NCBI RefSeq assembly: GCF_008727715.1
Contig: NZ_CP044218.1
Span: forward strand, 5,129,501-5,193,500
Length of the DNA stretch: 64,000 bases
Direction of reading: 5' to 3'
Source of the DNA: Mesorhizobium terrae
Lineage (GTDB): Bacteria; Pseudomonadota; Alphaproteobacteria; Rhizobiales; Rhizobiaceae
The notes under the pieces are model-generated. The model searched no databases. It saw nothing but the letters and a program-made list of their open reading frames with translations, and was not told the origin of the DNA. Below are positions 55,066 through 63,449 of this stretch, piece after piece. Positions within the stretch are counted from its first letter, which is position 1. The number at the start of each line of letters is the position of its first letter. Made by a program: the position numbers and the translations under genes.

Positions 55066-55540
55066 ATTCGCCACCATACGCCGGCGCGACCCGCCGGCAA
55101 GCGACAGGGCGCGCGAGGTGATGACGCGCCACATCTTCGATCTCACCGCACTGGTGCTCGACGGCTTTGCGCGCGGCGGCGGCAAGCGCAAGGACAAGGG
55201 CATCGCGGCGGCGCGGCTGAAGCTTATCAAGCAGGACATTCTTGAGCGGCTGCATGATCCGGGGCTGCACATCGATGCCGTGGCGCGGCGCCAGGGCGTG
55301 ACGCCGCGCTACATCCAGCGCCTGTTCGAAAGCGAGGGCACCACCTTTTCCGACTTCGTGCGCGGAAGCAGGCTGGACCTGGCATACCGGCTGCTGCACG
55401 AACGCGATCTCGTCTCAACCACCATCGCCACGATCGCCTATGACGCCGGCTTCTCGGACATCTCGTCCTTCAACCGTGCGTTTCGGCGCCGCTTCGAGCT
55501 GACGCCGTCCGAAGTGCGCGCCAGGCTGCTGGCCGGCTAA
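55055..55540 (+). CDS. Truncated AraC-family regulator (partial duplicate)
   Basis: 161 residues from the TTG at 55055 (a GTG at 54989 is in frame). From about residue 20 it is very similar to the C-terminal half of the AraC protein at 53813: RLKLIKQDILERLHDPGLHI then DAVARRQGVTPRYIQRLFES, and IAYDAGFSDISSFNRAFRRR. Both helix-turn-helix units are present; the sensor domain is missing. It may be a free DNA-binding domain that competes with or mimics the full regulator, or a decaying duplicate. The frame is intact and the start sits on the shared leader. Confidence 0.75.
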   Translation: MKRIFATIRRRDPPASDRAREVMTRHIFDLTALVLDGFARGGGKRKDKGIAAARLKLIKQDILERLHDPGLHIDAVARRQGVTPRYIQRLFESEGTTFSDFVRGSRLDLAYRLLHERDLVSTTIATIAYDAGFSDISSFNRAFRRRFELTPSEVRARLLAG

Positions 55541-55662
55541 CGCGGGCCGCGCCGCCGCCCTCGTCCCGGTCGCGCCCGACCGGAGGGAGCGGCGACGCCC
55601 GCCGCCGACCAACCGACTGAATATGCTTCAATTTTCGTCACCGGCCACAATCGTCGCGCTTT

Positions 55663-55814
55663 GTTCGTTTCCTGCATAGGTCGTTCGCCCTCGCCCAAGA
55701 CGGCGCCAGTTTCCCCGGCGTAGACGTTCGACCGGCGGTGCAGAGAGCGGTTCTCGAGGGTGCGTCGCCGCAACTTCTAGGAAGCGGTCGAAGGGGGCGG
55801 ATTTTGAAACGGAT
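55663..55814 (+). repeat. Leader-family unit, copy C (152 bp)
   Basis: Begins GTTCGTTTCCTGCATAGG and ends TTTTGAAACGGAT. It contains the 29-nt core at 55674-55702 and the AAGGGGGCGG site before the TTG at 55804. The protein encoded downstream is unrelated to the AraC fragment. Confidence 0.8.
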
Positions 55815-56445
55815 CGATGTTCTGGGTGCACGGCTCCTGGCGGGGAGCGGCCATCCAACGAGGAGGCCACACGAGACGCAGGCGGCGTTGCGGGTGACCG
55901 AGGCCGTGCGCCCCTGGCAGCGCACCACCGGCGGCCTCACCAAACTGCTTCGGGCGACGCGACACATTCTGGCTGCTGTATTTTGTGCCGGGGTGACGTT
56001 GGCGTCGAGCCCGGCGACGGCGCTGACCAGCAGCGAGGCTGCCAGCGTCGTCGATCTCATTGAAGCGCTGCAGCCGCAGCTCGGACCCTTCGCCTATGAC
56101 GAGGAAATCGTCGCCGAATGGTTCGAGCGCGACGCCGAGGGCTCGCGGCTGATCACCACGGCCGGCTTCACCGCCGAGAGCTGGAAGGCGGCGGTCGGCG
56201 AGACGATGCGCGGCTTCCTGGCGGTGGTGAGCGAGGCCGAACTCCATGGCGTGTTCGGCGACCTGAAGACCGGCATCCGGCGGCTCAGCCAGCTCAACGA
56301 CGTCCAAAAGGAAGAGGCCATCGCCTCCCTCGACGAGGAATTCGACAAGATGCTGGCCATGCGCGCCGAGGGCGAACCCTTCGTCGACGTGGTGCGGCCG
56401 CTGGAAGGGCGCCTGCGCGAGGTCGTGCTGACCCGGACCGAATGA
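55804..56445 (+). CDS. Exported protein of unknown function upstream of the autotransporter
   Basis: 213 residues from the TTG at 55804, chosen because it matches the shared leader. A hydrophobic export segment (HILAAVFCAGVTLASSPATA) then begins near residue 54, far inside; starts at 55888 (TTG), 55894 or 55906 (GTG) would give a normal signal peptide. The mature part is helical and acidic (SSEAASVVDLIEALQPQLGP, QKEEAIASLDEEFDKMLAMR). I do not recognise the family. It is 51 bp before the autotransporter and may form a secretion-linked group with it. Confidence 0.65.
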   Translation: MKRIDVLGARLLAGSGHPTRRPHETQAALRVTEAVRPWQRTTGGLTKLLRATRHILAAVFCAGVTLASSPATALTSSEAASVVDLIEALQPQLGPFAYDEEIVAEWFERDAEGSRLITTAGFTAESWKAAVGETMRGFLAVVSEAELHGVFGDLKTGIRRLSQLNDVQKEEAIASLDEEFDKMLAMRAEGEPFVDVVRPLEGRLREVVLTRTE

Positions 56446-56496
56446 CGGCCCGCAACGGCTGTTCCCCCACCCCTATTCGAACAGAGAGCACATTTC

Positions 56497-59400
56497 ATGA
56501 CACATCTGGTCCCCTCGCCGGCACGGCGGCTTCCGATGACCAAACGCCTGCTTCTGTCGGCCACCGCGCTGGTGGCGGCCGGGACGGTGCTGGCGACGCC
56601 GGCGGGTGCTGCGCCAATCGTCTACAACACACCCGGCCCCCACAACGATGCGATTGTGCTCAACAGTGGAAATACGGCCCAGGCCATGTGGGCCACAAGC
56701 AATGTCACGGCTACATTTTCCGGGACAGTGGATTTTCAATCCGGAGGCCCAAAAACACTAATAATTGGCAACACGACAATTCCGGATGGGAAGGTAATTT
56801 TTTCACCGTCAGACCTGAAAACAGATAGCCAGAAATCAAATCTATACTTAAATGCTGGAATTCTTTCCATTGGCAATCAATTAGCGAGAGACGCGCTCAG
56901 CTCGGGGCGGTTGAACCTATCTTTATTTGGCGGCACATTGGATCTATCGGGTTCATCTCTCGCGGTACGCGATTTTAGCGGAACTGGAAACTCGAAAATC
57001 CTCAACAGCACCGCAGGCACCATCGCGTCATTGACGATCATGACAGCGGCAGGGTCGCCATCGCTTAACCTCGCAAGCACAATTTCGGACGACACCGGCG
57101 TTGTCGCGTTGGATATCCGCGGAAGCGGTTACGTTGATGTGCGCGGCAACAACAGCTATTCCGGTGGCACGTCGATCATCGGCGCGCAGGTCTATGCCGC
57201 TCACTCGAATGCGCTTGGGACCGGCACAATATCCATGCTGTCGACCGCCACCAATACCGCCTCGCTCTGGCTCAGTAATGGTATCATTCTCAACAACAAC
57301 CTGTATCTGGACAGTTCACAACCCGTTAACCTCGGCGCAGCGGTCGTAGTAAGCGGCACGTTGCGTGGCGACATCAGCGGTGATGCCGACATACGCAAGG
57401 TCGGCGGGGGCTGGCTCCGATTGCAAGGCCAGCACCTTGGCTCTGGCCGGGTGCTGGTCGAGGAAGGCGACCTCGTAGTCGGGTCCGCCCAACCAGGTTC
57501 GGGCACCATCAACAACATGTCGGAAGTTCATATTTCGCGGCTCGCGACATTGCGTGTTCGAGAAGACGAAGCCATCGGCCATCTGGCCGGGAGAGGAACC
57601 GTCGATGTCGGCACGAATGCCGCTTTCTGGGTTGGTATGGACGACAGCAGCATGACCTTTGATGGAAACATCACAGGGCTCGGTAGATTTTTCAAAACCG
57701 GCCAGGGGACGCTCACGCTGACGCAAGCCAGCACATTTGACAGCGCTTTCTACCTGCAGCAGGGCGGCCTCTCTGTGCGCGCAACAGACGCGCTGGGTAC
57801 CAGCACCCTTTTTACCGACGAAGACACGCGCCTCACCCTCGCCGATGGCGTTCGCCTGGACAACTACATCATAATCGATGACATCGGCTTCGAGATCGAG
57901 GTCGCGAACAATCATTCGGCCACGCTCGGCGGGGATATTACATCGGGCAACGGCGACTATGGTTTCCAAAAAACCGGCAGTGGCACGTTGGTCCTGACCA
58001 GCGCGGATTCAGATGTTGACTTAGTCGAGGTCAACGGCGGCACGCTGCGGGTCGACGGGCGCTTACGCGTCAACGAGTCAGTGACCGTTCAAGCCGATGC
58101 CACGCTGACCGGCCGCGGAACCGTTGACGGTGACGTGACGATCGATGGCGGCGGCGTGCTGAAGGGCCGCGCGGGCGACCGCCTCACCGTAACCGGCGAC
58201 ATGATGCTAAACGACGATTCCTACATCGACGTCGCGCTCGGCGCACCCAGCACCAGCGCCCTGTTCAACGTGGGCGGTAACCTCACGCTGGACGGCGCGC
58301 TGACGATCACGGATGCCGGCGGCTTCGGCCGCGGCATCTACCGGCTGTTCGATTATGAAGGCGGGCTGACCGACAACGGCCTCGAAATCGTCGGCTCGCC
58401 GCCCGGCATCCCGCGCACCAACATCTCGGTCCAGACCGCAATCGCCAACGAGGTCAACATCGTGGTGGCCGGCGACGATCCCGGCCCCGGCGAGGTTCCC
58501 GAAACGCAGTTCTGGGACGGCGGCGGCACCACGGCCGACGGCCGCATCGGCGGCGGCACCGGCACCTGGAACAACACCACCACCAACTGGACGCGCGTCA
58601 ATGGCGACGCCAACGACGCCTGGGGCGGCCGCTTCGCCGTGTTCCAGACCGAGGGCGGCGTGGTCAGCGTCGACAGCAGCGGCGCGCCCGTCACCGTCAC
58701 TGGCATGCAGTTCGCCACGGACGGCTACACCGTCACCGGCGGCAGCCTGACGCTTTCGGCGCCGCAGACGCTGATCCGCGTCGGCGACGGCACCGAGAAC
58801 GGCACGCAGATGACCTCCCGTATCAGCTCCAACCTCATTGGCAGCGGCGGGCTGGTGAAGGACGATCTCGGCACGCTGGTCCTCGACGGCGTCAACAGCT
58901 ATGCCGGCGACACCATCGTGCGCAATGGCTGGCTGGTCGGCGATGTCGACAGCATCCGCAACAACCTCCTCAACAATGCCGGCGTCACCTTCCTCCAGCA
59001 TGAGGACGCCACTTTCGCCGGGGTCATCGAAGGCACCGGCCGCACCGTGAAGGACGGCAGCGGCACGCTGAAGCTCGCCGCCGGCAGCACGACCGACTGG
59101 GAGGTGGGACAAGGCGTGCTCGTCTCGCAGGCCGGCCAGTTGCGCGGCGATGTCGAGATCGGTGGCGAAGGCATGCTGCAATTCCAGCAAGCCGCGTCGG
59201 CCGCCTATCAGGGCGTGCTTTCCGGCAGCGGCGCATTCGACGTCGCCGGGCAGAACAATGCGCGCGTCATCCTGAGCGCCGACAGCTCGGCCTTCAACGG
59301 CACGACAAGCGTGTCGTCGGGCGAACTCACGGTGGACGGCAAGCTCGGCGGGCAGACCACGGTGCGCAGCGGCGGCAGGTTGTCGGGCACCGGCACGCTG

Positions 59401-60903
59401 GCCACGGCCAATGTCGAGGCGGGCGCCATGCACGGCCCCGGCAATTCCGTCGGCACCCAGACGGTGACCGGCAACTACACCAACCGTGGTACGCTGCAGG
59501 TGGACATCACCCCTACGACTGCCGACAAACTGATCGTCGGCGGCAATGTCGACATCGGCGGTGCCACGCTGGATCTTCTGATGAGCTCGGCGCCGCTGTC
59601 GGAATGGAATAGCGTCACCGGTCCCTACACGCTGATCCAGAACAACGGCCAGAACGCCATCGCCGGCCAGTTCGCCAGCGTGCTCAACCCGCTGGCCTTC
59701 CTCAGCCATTCGCTGAACTATGTGGGCGGCGACGGCAACGACCTGACGCTGCAACTGACCCGCAACGCGGTGAAATTCGCCGATGCCGGCAAGACCCGCA
59801 ACCAGATCGCGGTCGCCACCGCGCTCGACCGGATGGCTGGCGACAGCCGGCTGGTCGGCCATGTCGCGCTGCTCAGCCAGACCGACGCGCGCGCCGCCTT
59901 CGACCGCCTTTCCGGCGAGATCCATGCCTCGGCCAAGACCGCGCTGATCGACGATTCGATCCATGTCCGCACCGCCGTCAACGACCGCATCCGCGCCGCT
60001 TTCGAAGGCGTTGGAGCAGCGGCGATGCCGGTGATGTCCTATGGGCCGGAAGGCGGCCAATTCGACGCGGCCAGCACCGACCGCTTCGCGGTGTGGGGCA
60101 ATGCCTTCGGCAGCTGGGCCAATGTCGACGGCGACGGCAATGCCGCCAAGCTCGAACATTCGATCGGCGGTGTTTTGTTCGGCGGCGACGCGCTCGTCAG
60201 CGAGGCGGTGCGGCTTGGCGTCCTGGCCGGCTACACCCAGTCGAACTTCTCGATCGAGGAACGCGCTTCGTCGGGTTCGAGCGACAATGCCCATCTTGGC
60301 ATCTATGCCGGCGCGAAATGGGGCCGCGTGGCCTTGCGCGGTGGCCTCGCCTATGCCTGGCACGACATCGAGACGGCGCGCCGCGTCGCCTTCGGCGGCC
60401 TGTCGGAGCAGCTGAAGGGTGACTACGACGCCGGCACCTTCCAGGCCTTCGGCGAAGCCGGCTACCGTATCGATACGGCGGTCGCCTCCTTCGAGCCTTT
60501 CGCAGCGCTTGCCCATGTCAGCCTGCGCACGGACAGCTTCGCTGAGACCGGCGGCATTTCGGCGGTGACGGCGAAGAGCCAGACGACGAGCGTCAGCTAC
60601 ACCACGCTCGGGTTGCGCGCCTCGACCGATTTCGTGCTGGCCGGCATGGGTGCCACGGCACGCGGCACGCTGGGATGGCGTCATGCCTTCGGCGACGTCA
60701 CGCCGGCCTCGGTGCAGGCTTTTGCCGGCTCGCAGCCCTTCGCCATCTACGGCGCGCCGCTCGGCCGCGATTCCGCGATCATCGAGGCCGCGCTCGACCT
60801 CGACCTGACGGCGAAGGCCACGCTGGGCTTTGCCTATCACGGTCAATTGGCGAGCAATGCCCAGGACCACGGCATCAAGGCCAATCTCGGCGTGAGGTTC
60901 TGA
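56497..60903 (+). CDS. Autotransporter outer-membrane protein (type Va)
   Basis: 1468 residues. Signal peptide (LLLSATALVAAGTVLATPAGA; a start at the ATG 56536 is also possible), a long beta-helix passenger with repeated GSGTLVLT/GGTLRVDG/NSYSGGT-type autotransporter repeats, and a C-terminal 12-strand barrel (about 1195-1468) ending in LGVRF with the terminal phenylalanine needed for outer-membrane insertion. The first 500 passenger residues are encoded by DNA that is distinctly AT-richer than the rest, suggesting exchange of the exposed domain. Probably a surface adhesin or matrix protein; no protease motif was noticed. Confidence 0.92.
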   Translation: MTHLVPSPARRLPMTKRLLLSATALVAAGTVLATPAGAAPIVYNTPGPHNDAIVLNSGNTAQAMWATSNVTATFSGTVDFQSGGPKTLIIGNTTIPDGKVIFSPSDLKTDSQKSNLYLNAGILSIGNQLARDALSSGRLNLSLFGGTLDLSGSSLAVRDFSGTGNSKILNSTAGTIASLTIMTAAGSPSLNLASTISDDTGVVALDIRGSGYVDVRGNNSYSGGTSIIGAQVYAAHSNALGTGTISMLSTATNTASLWLSNGIILNNNLYLDSSQPVNLGAAVVVSGTLRGDISGDADIRKVGGGWLRLQGQHLGSGRVLVEEGDLVVGSAQPGSGTINNMSEVHISRLATLRVREDEAIGHLAGRGTVDVGTNAAFWVGMDDSSMTFDGNITGLGRFFKTGQGTLTLTQASTFDSAFYLQQGGLSVRATDALGTSTLFTDEDTRLTLADGVRLDNYIIIDDIGFEIEVANNHSATLGGDITSGNGDYGFQKTGSGTLVLTSADSDVDLVEVNGGTLRVDGRLRVNESVTVQADATLTGRGTVDGDVTIDGGGVLKGRAGDRLTVTGDMMLNDDSYIDVALGAPSTSALFNVGGNLTLDGALTITDAGGFGRGIYRLFDYEGGLTDNGLEIVGSPPGIPRTNISVQTAIANEVNIVVAGDDPGPGEVPETQFWDGGGTTADGRIGGGTGTWNNTTTNWTRVNGDANDAWGGRFAVFQTEGGVVSVDSSGAPVTVTGMQFATDGYTVTGGSLTLSAPQTLIRVGDGTENGTQMTSRISSNLIGSGGLVKDDLGTLVLDGVNSYAGDTIVRNGWLVGDVDSIRNNLLNNAGVTFLQHEDATFAGVIEGTGRTVKDGSGTLKLAAGSTTDWEVGQGVLVSQAGQLRGDVEIGGEGMLQFQQAASAAYQGVLSGSGAFDVAGQNNARVILSADSSAFNGTTSVSSGELTVDGKLGGQTTVRSGGRLSGTGTLATANVEAGAMHGPGNSVGTQTVTGNYTNRGTLQVDITPTTADKLIVGGNVDIGGATLDLLMSSAPLSEWNSVTGPYTLIQNNGQNAIAGQFASVLNPLAFLSHSLNYVGGDGNDLTLQLTRNAVKFADAGKTRNQIAVATALDRMAGDSRLVGHVALLSQTDARAAFDRLSGEIHASAKTALIDDSIHVRTAVNDRIRAAFEGVGAAAMPVMSYGPEGGQFDAASTDRFAVWGNAFGSWANVDGDGNAAKLEHSIGGVLFGGDALVSEAVRLGVLAGYTQSNFSIEERASSGSSDNAHLGIYAGAKWGRVALRGGLAYAWHDIETARRVAFGGLSEQLKGDYDAGTFQAFGEAGYRIDTAVASFEPFAALAHVSLRTDSFAETGGISAVTAKSQTTSVSYTTLGLRASTDFVLAGMGATARGTLGWRHAFGDVTPASVQAFAGSQPFAIYGAPLGRDSAIIEAALDLDLTAKATLGFAYHGQLASNAQDHGIKANLGVRF

Positions 60904-60905
60904 TC

Positions 60906-61430
60906 ATGGCCTTGCTCAGATTGATGACCATGATCAGCGCCGGCGCACTGTCGACGACGGTGCTGGCGCAGGCGCCGCAACTGCCCGGCGGCGCCACCTC
61001 GCTCAACGAGACCTATCAGGACTGGACCGTCGGTTGCCGGGTGGTGAACGACACCAGAAGCTGCACCATCACCCAGCAGCAGCAGCGCCAGGACGGTCAG
61101 CGCGTGCTGGCCATCGAATTGCGCAAGCAAGCCGACCAGGCGGTGCCCGGCCTGCTCGTCCTGCCCTTCGGATTGTCGCTGCAAGGTGGAGTGACGCTGC
61201 AGATCGACGAACAACCGGCGCTGGCCCTGCAAAACTTCACGACCTGCCTGCCGGCTGGCTGCCTGGTGTCGTTGAACTTCGACGAGGCCGCCGTCTCGAT
61301 GCTGCGCGGCGGCACCGCGCTCAAGGTGACCGCGGCGACACACGACACCAAGCAGGATGTCGCGCTTTCCATCTCCCTGAAGGGCCTGGCCACGGCGCTG
61401 GACCGGCTCGATGCCCTGGAGGCAAGCTAG
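60906..61430 (+). CDS. Invasion-associated locus B (IalB) family protein
   Basis: Periplasmic protein of 174 residues with signal peptide (cleavage near VLAQA, residue 21). YQDWTVGCRVVNDTRSCTIT, RVLAIELRKQ and FTTCLPAGCLVSLNFDEAAV match the IalB family, with paired cysteines. IalB was described in Bartonella invasion; in free-living relatives its role is unclear. It starts 2 bp after the autotransporter stop, so the two are co-expressed, and a strong terminator follows. Confidence 0.88.
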   Translation: MALLRLMTMISAGALSTTVLAQAPQLPGGATSLNETYQDWTVGCRVVNDTRSCTITQQQQRQDGQRVLAIELRKQADQAVPGLLVLPFGLSLQGGVTLQIDEQPALALQNFTTCLPAGCLVSLNFDEAAVSMLRGGTALKVTAATHDTKQDVALSISLKGLATALDRLDALEAS

Positions 61431-61472
61431 AAAACAGAGGCTACAGGCCCATTCACCCGTATGCCTGTTCTC

Positions 61473-61503
61473 GGGCCCTTCCCCACGAAGGGCCCTCTTT
61501 TTT
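61473..61503 (+). terminator. Rho-independent terminator after the autotransporter-IalB operon
   Basis: Arms GGGCCCTTC and GAAGGGCCC, loop CCCAC, then TCTTTTTT; 43 bp after the IalB stop. Confidence 0.92.
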
Positions 61504-61529
61504 GGCGCAGGCAAGCTGCAGGAGCGGTC

Positions 61530-61955
61530 TCATTCCTGCGGCGGCAGGAAGGCCGGATTGTAGACGACTTCCCACAGATGATCGTCGGGGTCCTGGAAAT
61601 AGCCGGCATAGCCGCCCCAGAACGTTTTCTGCGCCGGCTTCACGATCCGCGCGCCGGCGGCGATCGCCCGTTGCATGACGGCATCCACTTCCCCCTGGCT
61701 GGCTACGTTGTGACCGAGCGTAAACTCGGTCGGGCTGCGGCCGGTCCTGGTTATGCCGGCGTCATGCGCGATGTCGGCGCGCGCGAAGATGGCGAATTTC
61801 ACGCCCTGCTGCAGATCGAAGAAAGCGACCGCGCCATGTTCGAATTCGGTGCCGATGATGCCTTCGGTCGGCAGGCCAAGGCCATCGCGATAGAATTTCA
61901 GCGACGTCTCCAGATCGTCGACGCCGACGGTGATCACGCTGATCCTGGGTTTCAT
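61530..61955 (-). CDS. VOC family protein
   Basis: 141 residues of the glyoxalase/dioxygenase fold: ISVITVGVDDLETSLKFYRD at the N terminus, FEHGAVAFFDLQQGVKFAIF in the first unit, and GGYAGYFQDPDDHLWEVVYN at the end, with His and Glu in metal-ligand positions. Function is not assignable. The frame extends upstream, but the ATG at 61955 is the family start. It is divergent from the AraC gene at 62153, which may regulate it. Confidence 0.88.
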   Translation of the reverse strand: MKPRISVITVGVDDLETSLKFYRDGLGLPTEGIIGTEFEHGAVAFFDLQQGVKFAIFARADIAHDAGITRTGRSPTEFTLGHNVASQGEVDAVMQRAIAAGARIVKPAQKTFWGGYAGYFQDPDDHLWEVVYNPAFLPPQE

Positions 61956-62152
61956 GGTCTTGGCCTTTCCTGTCCTCGCTTGCCTACGGCTATCGGCGCC
62001 GGGCAACATCGACATCTGTTTGCCTGACCGTAGTTCGGATTGCTTGAACATTTCGGCCAATGTTGCAGCCCGCGTGCCGGAGCGGCTTGAACGGACCGAC
62101 AGCCGACCCTACCCTGTTTGCAAGACGCGTTTTTGCCCAGGGAGAACAGATC

Positions 62153-62923
62153 ATGCAGGCGGTGCCCGCCCAGGCGACCGGCCATTACCACGAGCGTCCG
62201 GTCGCGCCGTTCCTGCGCGACTGGTTCTCCGCCGTCTGGGTTCACCAGATGTCGGAGGCAGGAGCGCCGCCGATAGTGGTGACGCCGGACGGCACGATCG
62301 ACCTGCAGTGGATCGACGGGCGGTTCCGCATTGCCGGACCCGACAAGGAGCCGCAGACCGAAGCGATAGCTGCGGGCGTCGCTGTCATCGGCTTCCGCTT
62401 CCAGCCGGCCGCGGCTGCCGCCTGGCTTGGCGTGGACGCTGCCGAACTGCTCGGGCAGCGGCTGGCGATCGAGACCGTGCTTGGTCGAAAGGGAAAGCTG
62501 CTCGGCGCATCGATCCGCCAGCAGCCGAACCTCGCCGAACTGATCGCCTCCTTGGAAAGCGCCATTGCGGGACATGCCCGGAGCGAGGCCGCCGACCGCA
62601 CCATGCAGGCCGCCCACCGGCTGATCGATGCCGGGCCGCCCGAGGGCGCGCCGCTCATCCCCTGGCTGGCACGCGCCCTGGCATTGAGCGAGCGCACGCT
62701 GAGGCGTCGTTTCGACGAGAGTTTCGGCTACGGTCCGAAGACGCTCGACCGCATCCTGCGCTATCAGCGCTTCCGACGCCTGTCGCAAAATTCACGTGCC
62801 TCGACGGCGGCCCTGGCGGCCGAAGCCGGTTATGCCGACCAGGCGCATCTGGTGCGCGAAACAAGGCGCCTCACCGGCAGCACTCCCGCCCGCCTTGAGC
62901 AAATATTCGCCGGCAGCTCGTGA
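62153..62923 (+). CDS. AraC-family transcriptional regulator
   Basis: 256 residues. The N-terminal half (WVHQMSEAGAPPIVVTPDG, TIDLQWIDGRF, VAVIGFRFQPAAAAAWLGVD) is the sensor seen in many AraC regulators near VOC or DoxX genes. The C-terminal helix-turn-helix pair is ALALSERTLRRRFDESFGYG and LAAEAGYADQAHLVRETRRL. GGAGAACAG precedes the ATG. A 197-bp gap separates it from the divergent VOC gene. Confidence 0.9.
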   Translation: MQAVPAQATGHYHERPVAPFLRDWFSAVWVHQMSEAGAPPIVVTPDGTIDLQWIDGRFRIAGPDKEPQTEAIAAGVAVIGFRFQPAAAAAWLGVDAAELLGQRLAIETVLGRKGKLLGASIRQQPNLAELIASLESAIAGHARSEAADRTMQAAHRLIDAGPPEGAPLIPWLARALALSERTLRRRFDESFGYGPKTLDRILRYQRFRRLSQNSRASTAALAAEAGYADQAHLVRETRRLTGSTPARLEQIFAGSS

Positions 62924-62966
62924 CTGGCGTCCAGATCAAGCCGAGCCTGTCGAGCCGGGCAGCGCT

Positions 62967-63407
62967 CTAACCCATCACCCAGGACTGGCCGGCAACGATG
63001 GCGGCATAACGCGCCGCCTTGCCTATCCCCACCAGCGCAACGAAACGCCAGATGCCGACGCGCGCGGCACCCGCGACCACGGTCAACGCATCGCCGATGA
63101 TCGGCAACCAGGCAAAGGGTAGCGTCCATAAGCCATAACGCCGAAAGACGCGGCCGGCCTGCTCATAGTTTTCCGCCGAGACCGGAAACCAGCGGCTGCC
63201 CCGCAATGCCTCGATGCCGCGACCTATCGCCCAGTTCACCACCGAGCCCGCCGTGTTGCCGACCGTCGCCACGATCAGCAAACCGGCGGGATCGCCGCGA
63301 CCGGCGGCAAGCAGCCCGACCAGAACCAGTTCCGACGACGCTGGCAGGAGCGTCGCGGCCAGGAAGGCGCTGGCGAACAGCGCGCCATAGGCGACGAGAT
63401 CTTCCAT
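62967..63407 (-). CDS. YqaA-type small membrane protein
   Basis: 146 residues with four hydrophobic segments, VTT/SNARE-associated (DedA-related) type. GNTAGSVVNWAIGRG and FRRYGLWTLPFAWLPIIGD are typical of YqaA. A lipid-scrambling or membrane-homeostasis role is known for DedA relatives, not for this branch. It follows the multicopper oxidase gene on the same strand (42 bp). Confidence 0.88.
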   Translation of the reverse strand: MEDLVAYGALFASAFLAATLLPASSELVLVGLLAAGRGDPAGLLIVATVGNTAGSVVNWAIGRGIEALRGSRWFPVSAENYEQAGRVFRRYGLWTLPFAWLPIIGDALTVVAGAARVGIWRFVALVGIGKAARYAAIVAGQSWVMG

Positions 63408-63449
63408 GCGCTACCGGACTACCGGCATCGGCCGGCCATCGTCGACGGC

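Noticed and set aside
58207..60870. Long minus-strand frame opposite the autotransporter gene, and similar ones opposite ade (865-3372) and tctA (8510-10321)
   Set aside because: All are antisense frames produced by third-position GC of true genes; their translations are rich in Arg, Gly, His and Asp without domain structure.
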